Assembly (NCBI GenBank): GCA_905397405.1
Contig: CAJPVJ010000061.1
Span: forward strand, 1 to 37,984
Reading direction: 5' to 3'
From: Oppiella nova
Taxonomy: Eukaryota; Arthropoda; Arachnida; Sarcoptiformes; Oppiidae
DNA length: 37,984 nt
Of the stretch, positions 1 through 11,000 are shown piece after piece. A program made the translations under genes and the position numbers. Every line of letters starts with the position of its first letter. Position 1 is the stretch's first letter. The notes beneath the pieces were generated by a model. That model made no database searches. It was not told the DNA's origin and saw only the letters and a program-made list of their open reading frames with translations.

Positions 1-639
1 TGCTATTAATGTGGAGAAAAGTAAAATGGAGAGACTGACTGTATCTGTAATTATATTTAGCCGACACTTCTCTATAGAATGGAATACATTACGTTAGAAA
101 CAAAATGTGGTATTTAATGAAATTGCAATTTTATTATATTTTGTGGATAATACAATATACTCATTTTATACTGATATTATATAATTTTCACAAAATTGGA
201 ATAATTAACTTTGTGGCTATCAAGAATCAACAGGTTTTAAGCAAGACTATCAAGTTAGATCTTTCTAAATAATAATTGATAATTAAGGACATAATATGTA
301 TTATATTATAGACACTGAGAAATCTACTTGAGCATTTTAAGATTGTGCTAATATAAAGCAATAAAATATTCTTGTATCTAATAAGTAGAAGTACTGGGGT
401 AATTATTTTAATTTGAAGCAAGTAGTAAACCTAAATGAATGTAGATCACCATTACACGAACTAGCATATGAAATGGATTTTTCAATAATGGCACAAATGC
501 TATAGCAAATGTACAGCAAAAGTGCCATTATAAAAAAACTCGATTCATATTATACTTATAATTTATAAGACATGATATAAAAATTAAAACTTTCAATGAT
601 TACATTTATCCAAAATATAAATACAGTTAAATAATAATA
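1..639. other. AT-rich sequence, no gene seen
   Basis: This stretch is AT-rich with no ORF showing family similarity and no splice-flanked conserved segment. It lies downstream (3') of the transporter fragment on the minus strand. It could be part of a long transporter intron, because the remaining transmembrane segments of that gene are not found anywhere in the window. Confidence 0.5.
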
Positions 640-845
640 TCATACTTGAAGTACTCGAGTGCCGGAGACTTTCGTTTCTTGTTTAGGTTGTTTAGGAGGG
701 GCCCTTCAATGGTAGTATACAACTGTCCCTACCCCAGCAATAGTCTCTCTTTGAGTATCGTTAGCCCTCACAAGGTCCCCAACAACGTAAACCAGGTCCC
801 ATTGAGACGGACCTTACTACTGTCCTTCTTTACGTTGCGGGTGCC
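640..845. other. GC-richer block abutting the transporter TM3 exon; unidentified, possibly a retroelement remnant
   Basis: About 200 bp are clearly richer in G+C than either flank and start exactly where transporter homology stops. On the minus strand the reading frames break into short pieces: one reads RNVKKDSSKVRL, another GDLVRANDTQRETI, with a stop between them. The piece order vaguely recalls the C-terminal tail of LTR-retrotransposon integrases (a basic stretch followed by a GDLV-like motif), but the match is too weak to name a family. No long terminal repeat or target-site duplication is visible. It could equally be an unrelated decayed exon or a join error in the assembly. Confidence 0.25.
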
Positions 846-3395
846 GATGATCACGTTATAGTAAAAGTCTACATAAAATGCTATCAAAACTACTGCATAA
901 CCAACACCTGAAAGGAAAGCAATCTATAAGTTATACACAACATTCAATTGACAATGATAATAACTGTTGATTCCTTTAAATAACATGACTACAGTATATA
1001 CTCGCTCTAATTCTGTATAATTTTGACACAACTATATATAAATTATATAATTGTAATTTAATCTAATAAATTCTGTCATTATAATAATAATATAGTCAAT
1101 CTGTTTTTCATCATTTGATGCTAGAAACTAATGCATCAAAAACTTGTGATTCAGTTCTAACTGTAATATAATGATTGTACAGTGAGTTAGGATAATAAAT
1201 ATCTAATTTTATGTTATTTATATAGTTTTCAAAATAATGATAGAATCTGGTCTTTTCTTTATGCAATGGAAAATTTTAAATGTAAACCTTGATTATATTG
1301 ATTTTTGTAAGAAAACATGTTCACAAATTGTGGTTTTAAAAAATTTATAGATGATGATTACCCTATTTTGATTGTATGTTAATATGGATAAGCAGTGTGT
1401 AGTAGTAATGAGTTGTAGACAATAATATTGTCATATTATGTGTATTGAACAAATGGATCAAACCTTTAAAAAGAGGCACAATTCTGCCCCAGCAAGTGAT
1501 GGCCCCTTTGCGGTGGTATTGGCCTAACGCTAATTCCATGAAAAATAGCGGAATCCCTCCAACGGCTAACATTATAACGTATGGAATGAGAAACGCTCCT
1601 AAAGTGTACAATGAATACAAGTTTTGAAATGTTTTCACTGTTCAGAAAATGACACAAACAGTGCATTCAATCCACTAAATGTTATTAGTATTAGATATGC
1701 TCTCAAATTACGGTAACTCTAATAAGAAAGTAAAGAAACCAAAAGATATAAAACGAGAGACAATGAGAGAGCAGAGGGAGGCATAAGGAGAGGTAGTTTA
1801 CGCCATTAGCATACAATTCTGCTGATGACAACTCATTTATTATATTCAAAAAAAGCTTCAATTAGTTTTCGGCAAAAGTTTTATTTTATTTAAAATATTT
1901 GAAAACAAATGACAAATAAATTGCAAAATTTTGGTTAGTTTAGCACAAATTATATAAATTAGACTACCTAGGCTAGACTAAACTAGGCTTTTACTAATCC
2001 GTGAAAGTGTAATCTTTACGAAGTAAATTATCATTATTAACGTCAAACTTAATTACGTATATGAACATTGATTATGATATGAGTTCAAACAAAATATAAA
2101 ACCGGTTTGTAACATATATTTTCATTCATAAAGATATAGAAACATTGTGCAACATAAGTTCATTGCTTACAATTGATAATTATGTATTATTTAAAACTAT
2201 CTATACTATTTTGTTTGTTTTATTAAATGATAATACTGTATTAAATTTAACTTGATAAATTAAAAGAGAAATTCTAAAGATTTGACAATTTTTAAAAGAA
2301 TTACAAGACTTTAAAGCCTTGAAATAAAAGTTTTAACTTGATAAATGTATAATTTTATTCTTTTATTCTTACCATGTTAAATAGATATTTGATTGTTTAT
2401 TTATGTTTATATAAAGTTTATTATTAAATCATAATTATTGAAGAAGTTATTCTATTCTAATCCACATCATTAAAGTTAAATTATCTTTTTAATAAAGTTA
2501 GAGTTAAAATAAAAGTACTTTTTTAATTATTAATACTGTATTTCATTAAATTATACAAATTAGTCAAAACCATCATAAAATAATCATTCTAACAATTTCT
2601 TTGAAAAAAATATTTCATAAATATTAACTGTTTAAACATTTAATAATTTTATAATTATATCGTATTTAACCCTCAACTAAGTTATAAAAACTGATTCATA
2701 AAATTGTTTATTAATAGAAAACATTTAATTTACTATTTTAAATTACCTAATGGAGTACTATAAGATTATTTTTTATTCATATGAAACTTACTATTCAGTA
2801 CTGCAAATATATTATACATGTTCTTTTTAAATTAAAATAATTTGCAATTTATAAATATTAATGCTGCAAGTGATATAACAATTTAGAATTTTATCTTGCT
2901 AAATTAAAAAATAGAGAACAAATGGTAAATATTATATAGAATACTATAGAGCCAATGATTAGTGACACTCACCTCCACCATTCTTGAAGCACAGGTATGG
3001 AAATCGCCAAACTTTGAATGAAAGTGCAATTGATAATATATAATAAAATGCATGAAATGAGTGACAATTATACCATTAGAGAGGTCGACGGCAAAAGGTT
3101 ACTGTCTCTCGTTCTTTAGCTGAAAAAATAAGGTTCAGAGAGCTAGACTTAGCGGCTGTTATCAAACAGGGCTTCACACAAGACAAGGGTGTAAAGAAGA
3201 TAAAACGTTCAAAAAACTCGACATATTAAGTGTGAAATTCATTACCGGTTCGGATATGGACTGAGGAAAAGATGTCATCTTATTATCAGTTGAAAGATTC
3301 AATTGAGACGAAGAATTAGAATTCACCACATTTGCAACCGATTTATGTTTGCAATCAATCGATTCATTAGAATCCAAGACATTATTTTCACTCAT
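846..3395 (-). CDS. DAT: dopamine transporter-like (SLC6 family), N-terminal exons only, frame damaged
   Basis: This is the N-terminal part of a Na+/Cl--coupled monoamine transporter of the plasma membrane. Exons on the minus strand: 3246-3395 (hydrophilic N-tail starting [12 protein letters not shown]), 3074-3119, 2973-3011, 1464-1598 and 846-907. They encode the TM1 motif FAVDLSN joined to [13 protein letters not shown], then TM2 with [14 protein letters not shown] and [18 protein letters not shown], then TM3 with [19 protein letters not shown]. The Asp of FAVDL is the amine-binding residue of this family. The KGAITCWGR segment is closer to insect DAT than to serotonin transporters. Splice phases agree across all joins. 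Two defects are seen. Exon 3074-3119 lacks about a dozen residues of the TWxxKxDFLLSVIG block and carries an in-frame TAA at 3099-3101. Homology also stops abruptly at 846, and TM4-TM12 are absent from the window. This may be a pseudogene, a truncated duplicate, or a real gene with assembly errors and a far 3' part. Confidence 0.72.
1599..2972 (-). other. large AT-rich intron of the DAT-like gene
   Basis: The interval lies between the WRFPYLC exon (donor GTGAGT) and the TM2 exon (acceptor CTTTAG). The phases on both sides match (G from one exon, GA from the next, giving Gly). I see no other coding segment or repeat in it. Confidence 0.6.
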
Positions 3396-4141
3396 GTTTG
3401 AAATAAAAACTAGACTTAATTATTAATGAATCACATAATAGTGGTTTTTTGGGCATATAATTGATATTTAGTTAATTAAAAATATTTGGAGCAAAGTTTT
3501 AGTAGAATAGAGTTGAAGTCATAGGATCGGTAACTGTTGCTATAAGTGCCACAACTCTGGCTATAATGCGCAGGCAGTTGCGTTCATCTGAAGCTCTCAT
3601 TGGTTTGAAAGACTATTTCATCCATCATCACAACCATCACAATCTTCATAACAAATCTTCAATAAAACTAAACTTTTCTCAATTATATTGAATGAAAGGA
3701 AAATTTAAACCCTAATCGCAGTGTAAACTGAAACATATTTTTAACGTAGATATCAATTAAGCATCAATTGTATAGGTTTAGAGGTTAGGCAGACTGAGAC
3801 TACAGTTAAGGTGGTGTTTAAAGGTCTACGATATGAGTGTTAGTGTTAGTGATTGAATTGTAATGAATGCCGGAAATTGATGGGCATTTGTGTCGTTTAT
3901 TTCACTTCAAACATTGAAATATAAGAGTCAAAGCAGAATGAGTTATGATTTTATTATTAATTGTGTTATTGATTGAAGAAATTACAGCAAATTATGTTAT
4001 ATTAGTATTAATATAACTCCAACTTAAGTACTGTACTGTAGAGAGTATATGTACTGTACGGGTATACTGTATGGTATGTATTGTGTATTATAAAGATATT
4101 TATTTCTTGGATATATAGCTAATAGAAAAACAAAGCAATGG

Positions 4142-4384
4142 TTAGAGAAGTGATGAGGAATGATTTCTTTGAATATAGTGGTAATTATTGAATACAGCTT
4201 CTCTAGTGTCACATGTATGGCCTTTTTGACCCTCTATTTGGGTGCAATTTGAACGCATGAGTGGCTGACAATAGGATCTTTGAATAGAACTGATAAAATC
4301 CTCATCACATCCCATATATTGTATATTGCATTCAATAGCATTTATTGAAGCGTCAAATTCTATAAAGTAATATATAGTATACAA
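4142..4384 (-). other. short cysteine-containing ORF, possible orphan exon
   Basis: The minus strand is open for 80 codons and contains five Cys, in the order IECNIQYMGCDEDF, SYCQPLM, SNCTQIEG and HTCDTREA. An acceptor-like CTTTATAG lies just upstream (on the minus strand) of the codons for EFDAS, so it could be a 3' terminal exon of a small secreted protein. No start exon with a signal peptide is visible upstream and I recognise no family. A chance ORF in AT-rich DNA is the main alternative. Confidence 0.2.
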
Positions 4385-4515
4385 AGTGCACAGCTATTCC
4401 TATAGAGAACTGTATGCTGTATATGGATTGCTATGGATTCCTGAGCCGCATATTATCTATTAGTTCCTCAAAATACAATATATCACATGAAACATGAATA
4501 TAGAATATTGAACCG

Positions 4516-4595
4516 AATATAAGGCAATATAAGGCAATATAAGGCAATATAAGGCAATATAAGGCAATATAAGGCAATATAAGGCAATATAAGGC
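4516..4595. repeat. 10-bp minisatellite, 8 perfect copies
   Basis: The unit AATATAAGGC is repeated eight times head to tail with no mismatch, then runs into unrelated sequence. It lies in the intergenic spacer downstream of laminin. The perfect identity suggests recent expansion and a length that may vary between individuals. Confidence 0.95.
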
Positions 4596-4875
4596 ACTCT
4601 TGCTTTTGTTGCACAGTTGGCTGCTGTGAGGGATCAGAATCGACACAATAACTACAATAACTTCATACTATCCTATTATGAATTTTGAAGCCTTATGTCT
4701 ATTATATAAAAAAAACTCGATTCGCTATTCACTCAAATCAATGCTCATTAAGTTTTATTATATTTTCAAAGGACATACAAATATTCAAACATTTTTCATT
4801 ACTGACAAAAAACGATTCCTTTCATCAAATTTGGTGGTTTATATAAAAACAGAAATTTTGTTAAAATCCCATGAC

Positions 4876-4881
4876 TTTAAT
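4876..4881 (-). promoter_or_regulatory. possible poly(A) signal of laminin alpha (ATTAAA)
   Basis: An ATTAAA hexamer on the minus strand lies about 100 nt beyond the laminin stop codon. The region is AT-rich, so the motif could be chance. Confidence 0.3.
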
Positions 4882-4981
4882 TAAATGTATATAAATTTTG
4901 AAAGATTAGTTTAATTAAGTTTTACGCTATTCTTATCGATTGACAATTTAATCGCTTTCTCACTACAGATAAGACATAATA

Positions 4982-7900
4982 TTATAGCAAAGAGCATGAG
5001 TTGAGAGTAACGTGTCCTTCGACTCGGGCCTGATTTAGAGAGTGTCGGCGACTATTCATCTCCACTACACGTAAACAGCCGACAAAGTTATCGACTATGC
5101 CTTTAGACAGTTGCACATCCACTGGAACTCCTCCGATATATAGCGGGTCTTTGGTATCAGTGGAGGAAACTCCTCCGATGCCCATTCCTGTGTCACCAAA
5201 TTGTTTATCGATAGTAAGTGTCACCACATTATTGATTTTGCTGGCGTGAACTGTATGCCATTCCCCGTCGCATAAGTAGTATTTAGAGCTTGGGTTAAAT
5301 GTGACGTTAAATGAGCCCTATTTTGAAATGAAAATCAAATTAGTAAATGTCCTCGCTATCATCAGTTGTCTTACAGCTCCGTTGTCGACAGCGAACGTCA
5401 AATTGCCGTCATTTAGATATATGAGGAGATAATCGGTTTGTCCGAACACTGCCAACAGAACTCCAGACAGAGTTCGCGGCTTTATCTCCAGATTGACCGA
5501 GAATTGTGAGCCAACTCTGAACTCGTCGTATAGTCGGATGTGACCGCCATCTGAGTGGAAGAACGAACCCGACTCTACACTATCCGTACATTTGGAGGCC
5601 TGATGGCCGACGCTGTGAACGCCGAACTCGTATCGGTTCGCGTGAACACTGAGTTCTCGAAGGCATCCGACAAATGATGTGACCACTGATGCCGACAAAG
5701 AACCTGTTTTATCCAAACCGCGTAAATTACTTTTGGCTAATTTGCTCAGTTCTTCAGGTATTCCTCCGATATAAATGGGAGACTTGACGTTCAATGAGTT
5801 TGTGGCGCCGTTTGAGAATCCCGTGAATTCTTCCTTCCCGTCGTCGATCCGTAGGATTCCGTTTCGACCCTTTCGACTGAATGTCACTTTATGCCACTGA
5901 CCATCGCTGTAGACATTGTTTGATGGGATTATAGCCCTTCCGGAACCGCAATCCCAGGCATAATGTACTTTGCCCTCCAATAGGTATAGACTCACGTAAT
6001 CGATATGATTAACGGACGTCACATAGAATATGACCCCTTCTTCGTGAGTAGTTTTGAATTCAATTTGGAAACCGCTTTCTTCGAGCAGACCATTGGCCAC
6101 TTCGGAGGATATCTCGAATTCATGTCGACTCCAGTGCGTGTCTCCAAAGCGAACCACATTTGGTGGCGAAGGCGTGTTGTCTTCCGCAGGAACCGAAGAT
6201 AATCTACACTGTCCTGTAGGCGGCGGTTGTATTGAAGCTCTGGGCGGTATAAATGGGGCCGACGTGGACGTGGCGGGTGTCGGCCCATCGGTTACTTTGA
6301 TTGCTTCAGTCAATGCTCTGATTTCTTCATCTGAATTGTCAAAACTCTTGTGTTCAGTGAGCGGACAACTGGTCAGAGAAGCGTTCGGTTTATGGGAAGC
6401 GTCGGCAAAATTTTGAAACTTTTCGTTTACAGTGGCGTCACCTAAACAGCCGACAAAATATGTGGGAATAGAAGACACAAAGTTTGCATGCGAAGAGATC
6501 TGAGTGGGAAGACCACCAAAATATATGGTGTTGTTCTCTCCAACTATTAATTCATTCTTTTCAGTGGTTTCTATAGTAAACGAATTGATGTCATCGACGT
6601 CTAGTCTGAGTCTCTCAGGAGTAAAACTAGCGGTTATGAAATGCCACTGTTTGTCATTATAGGTCCGGTGTTCAGTTCGTATGGAACCGCCCGGTTGTAC
6701 GCGAAGACTAAGAGTTCCCGATTCCAAATATATGGCCAAATGAGAGGACAGATCACTGTTTGACACGTAAAAGAGTAGACCATTTGGATCGGATGTCTTG
6801 AAATTGAGAGTTATTTGAACGTTACGCTCGAGATTCAGATTGGATTCAATGGCCACATAACCGGTCGATTCATTTGTGAATGAAGCTGTTCTTCCGGCAG
6901 TTGTCAGACAACCCGGAACCGCTCCTAAGACTTCCTTAACGTTTTGTAAATTTTGTCGATCAGTTCCTATCTGTAGTTCTTTAATACATCCCTCAAAGTC
7001 AACATTAGTTACTTCATAGTAGTGGTGATGATTAGGATAACCGCCGATATATATGTCATCTGTTGTGGATAATTCTGTATTGAGACCAATGGCATCGCCC
7101 TGGTCTCCAAAAACACCGTCCAAACTAATGATACCCCCTTTTTCTTGTCTATTGGCCTGAATGGTGTGCCATTTGCCATCATTGGTGGTTATATTGCTCT
7201 TCAACATATAGGGACCGCTTCCTAAATCATACTTAAAATAAACGAATCCATCCTTGAGTTCGAGGGCCAAGAAATCGCGTTCGTGTCCTAAAAGAAGCAA
7301 AAGGCCTTCTTTTGCGAATGTCTTGAACTTAAGTCTAATGTATGTGTCTTTAGTTAAGTTTAGTCGTCCTCGAGAGAGAATTGCATAACCGGTGCCATCA
7401 AAATACAAGCCTTCGGCTGAATCCAAATCAACCAAAGCCTCTCTCTCTTTGGCCCCCAAAACATGATCCGAATCTTTAAAGTTCCACAAACCGAGCGGAC
7501 CCTCGCCCAACACCACATCCTCCACTTGACCCTTATATCTCTTGTACTGGACCTCCTTCTGGACCTGAACGTAGTCCGGAATTCCACCGATGAATATACG
7601 AGAATAGCGTTCATCCAAATTGAAGACACTCGCCGGTCCTTGAGATGATGTCTCCACAACGGAGTCCTTTTCGTTCTGAGATTTGACCACCAATTGGATG
7701 GATCTGCCGATGCGCTCGACGATCACCTGATGCCACTTCCAATCGCTCACATACTTATCATTACGAATGGGTGTAGAGGTTCCGACGCCTAAATCCCAGT
7801 TTAGCACAACATTTCCTGATATTATCTCCAGTGACATGAAATCAGATGAAACTTTTCGTTTGGAACTAATCGTTTGCTCTTCATCTGTGTCCGCATCGTC

Positions 7901-8090
7901 TGAAGGTTCAGATCGCTTGAGCTTTGGTTTCTTTGAGATTGCGATCGGATTTCCGATATAAGCCAACAGACCATTGGGTTCAGTGGTGCGGAAGAATAGC
8001 GACAATTTTGTATGGGTTGCGGACTCTCGAAGTGAATCCGGATTATTAAGCTGTAAGTAGGAGTCACTCCTGAATTCTGCGGCCAATTTG
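4982..8090 (-). other. laminin LG1-LG5 receptor-binding block
   Basis: Five laminin G-like domains end the chain: LG1 roughly 8070-7430, LG2 7415-6900, LG3 6890-6370, a Thr/Pro-rich linker ([14 protein letters not shown]) at about 6300-6190, LG4 6160-5580 and LG5 5560-4985. Each shows the recurring W-H (WH-T/V-V or WHxIQA) and YIGG(I/V/Y)P motifs and a closing GC(L/I) cysteine. LG4-5 are the usual dystroglycan and heparin-binding pair. Only one small intron interrupts the block (5318-5374, GTAAGA to TAG, inside LG5). Confidence 0.88.
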
Positions 8091-11000
8091 ATTCGGTTGG
8101 CCTGATGTCGGGCCAAATCGATCTTACGCTGCAAATCACTGATCTTAACCTTATATCCATCTCTAAGAGTCTTGAGTTTCTCGTATTTATTCTTCGCCTC
8201 TTCGATTCGATTCTTATCAAGACTTTGGGTGTAAATGTGTTCAATTAGATCACGACTCGCACGGATGTCACTCTTGACGGCATTCATATCTTTGGGAACT
8301 TCCGCCGCTTTCTTCTCAATTTCCTCTATTCTTGCGGCCAATACTCCGATGTTGTCATTACTCTTCTTAGTGGCCATATCTGCTATCTCTGCGGCTGCCG
8401 TCGATTTTTTACTCAATTCTTGAAGGCTTTTCAGATCCGAAAGAATTTTTAAATTTTCGTTAATCAGTGACTTATTAGTCAATAAAATATTGGTTTGTTT
8501 TTCGATGTCATTAACTCTAAGCAATGCCCTATTCAGTGGATTCGCCAAATCTGACTCTATTTTAATACTCGATTTACGCGATTCTTTAGATAAATCATGA
8601 CTTTTATCCTTATGTTTAATCAATTCATTTAATGTCTCGTCTGTCGACACTCTTTCTGCCGAAATGATGACATCTTTGGATGATTTGGTGGCGTTATCTA
8701 AGGCTTCAGCAATAGAGTTGAACGCATTGGCGGCTCTCAATGGATCGTTAGCTCGAAGTCTGGTTCCGGCGAACATTCGGTCCAATTCGTCACTTTGTCT
8801 TCGCAGGGATGAGGCGTGGGATTCAGCCTTCGTAATGAACGGTCCGATTTGGTTGGTCTCTGTCTGCGATTTAATCATAGAGTCGTTGAACTTAATGGTA
8901 TCAGTTGTTAGTCTTCGAGACATTTGCGCCAAATCTATAATTAAAGACTCGGTTGGTGTCAATGCTTTCTTAGTCTCTTCGAGTAAATCTCTTGATTTGT
9001 TCACAATTTCGAGAACACCTTCGCTATCAGTCTTTAAGTTAGAGATGTCCCGATCAAAGTGTCGATTCAGGATCTGTTTATTGAGTTCTTCAACTTTGAC
9101 AATTATTTTCAGCGATTCGTGACTTCTGTTCATAAGTTCTGACAATAGTTTGATCACATTCACCACATTCACATTGGTGTCATTGATTTGTCGTTTAGTG
9201 GCAAACGATGGCTCTTTAAACAGAGTCACTCTCTCTAAAAGTTTTTTCGCTTCTTCCAGTTCTGTCTTATTATGCATGTCTGCAAAGCTCTTATTCCGGA
9301 CCTCCTGTGCCATCCTCTCGGCCTCAGCTATCCTTCTTTCAATGCTTTGTCCGATTAAAGCCGACGCTAATTGAAAACCTTCTTCAAGTTTTTTAAGATC
9401 TTCGACAACAAGAGATGACTTCACAATAGCTTCCCGTATGAGTTGATCACTCATTGCTGAGTCGTCCCTCACAGACAAGGCCTCCACTAAAACCTTTGCC
9501 ACTTCTTTGAGGGCAGATTCGCTCTAAAAAACAAAATGAAAAATAATTTACTGTAAAATAATTCAAATAAAATGGCATTGGTTTGAGTGAAAAAACATAC
9601 TTTGCTGAGCAATGAATCGCTTTCTTGGTTTAGATTCTGTGCTTTCGTAAAGAGTGGCAATAAATCAATTTGTTTGGGATTCTTCTTCATCTCTTCGACC
9701 AGTTCTTCGGCCCTCAGCGAAGATTTATTCATATGATTGAGACGTCTGTAAGCAAACACTGTGGACGATGTGTTTTGCATTTCATGTCTTAAAGGATCAA
9801 TGAGTTCTTTGAGAGCATCCGTGTCATCCAATAGTTCGTGGACACAGGGCCCGCACTCACGACAACCAGTTTTGGCGATAAAAACCCATCTGTGGGGACA
9901 ACTGTCGCACCTCTCGCCGACAACACCCGGCAAACACTGACACTGTCCAGTGTTTTGGTCACAAACGGCACCGTATGAATACTTTTCAGCACAATTGCAT
10001 GACTACATCATCCAGATACAAATCAATTAAAATACTTTTTATGTCAACCTAATTGAATTTATTTTTAACAAACTTACAGTGCATCCAAATTGACTGTATT
10101 TCCAATAACCAGGCTCACATGTGTCACATCGTTGGCCCAAAACTCCAGGTTTGCATTTGCATTGACCCGTCTCATCGTCACAAGCCGTACCAATAGCTCC
10201 CATTTGACACAAACATTTGCGACATCCACCACACGTTCTGTAGCCCCAGTGGTCGGGTGCGCATCGGTCACAGGTATTGCCGATAACATTGGTGCGACAC
10301 TTACAGTCACCCGTATAGTGGTTGCACACATCAGTACCGCACTCATCGCACGAACATTTGGAACAGTTCTTCATATGGATGGCATCGCCAAAGAATCCCG
10401 AGTCGCAGAGCTCACACGCCCGGCCAGTCGTGTTATGCAGACATTGAATACATTCACCGGTTGTGGACTCACAACTGCCTGGGTTTGTGTAATCAATATT
10501 TCCGCTACAATTACAAGTCTGACAACTGCTGCCAATCACTTCTGGACGACCAAAGTGTCCGGCAGCGCATACATCACATCGAGACCCGTAATAGCCTAAT
10601 ATATAAGTTAGAAAATCATATTTCAGATACACATACTGTAGTACTGTATGAATAATTCTAACCTGTTTTACATTGACAACTAATCTCAAGTCCGTTTGGA
10701 GATACTTCACAACTGGTTGCAAAACTAATAGAAAAATAATTTTGTAGAGTTTTATTGTTTAATAAAACTTAAATATTATAATACTTATTGCTGGCCAATG
10801 GCAGAGGACAGGCGCATATTAGACAATCATAAGGAGTGCCTTAAATTTGAGTACAGTATTGAAATGTTAAAATGAGTTATTTTAGTCATTACTATCATAT
10901 AAGAATAATTATACCTCTGGTGGCATCACCATGGTAGCCTGAGATACATCTCTCACAGTGATCGCCTTCGGTGTTGTACTGACAGTTGAAGCACTTGCCG

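Larger units (their letters stand above)
3396..4981. other. AT-rich intergenic region between the DAT-like gene and the 3' end of laminin
   Basis: There is no supported gene. It contains a 10-bp minisatellite, one weak cysteine-containing ORF on the minus strand (4142-4384), and probably the promoter region of the transporter gene near 3400-3900. No core promoter could be placed with confidence. Confidence 0.45.

Noticed and set aside
646-861. Plus-strand ORF beginning MKYSSAGDF
   Set aside because: Covers the unidentified GC-rich block but runs across the border into the TM3 exon of the transporter on the other strand, so it is probably spurious.
4431-4646. Minus-strand ORF with repeated LYCLILPYIA phrases
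   Set aside because: Produced by the 10-bp minisatellite being read in three frames in turn.
8664-9122. 152-codon plus-strand ORF
   Set aside because: Antisense shadow of the laminin coiled-coil exon, biased by its codon composition.
10090-10599. 169-codon plus-strand ORF
   Set aside because: It is antisense to laminin LE exon 26, whose cysteine pattern and splice sites are unambiguous.
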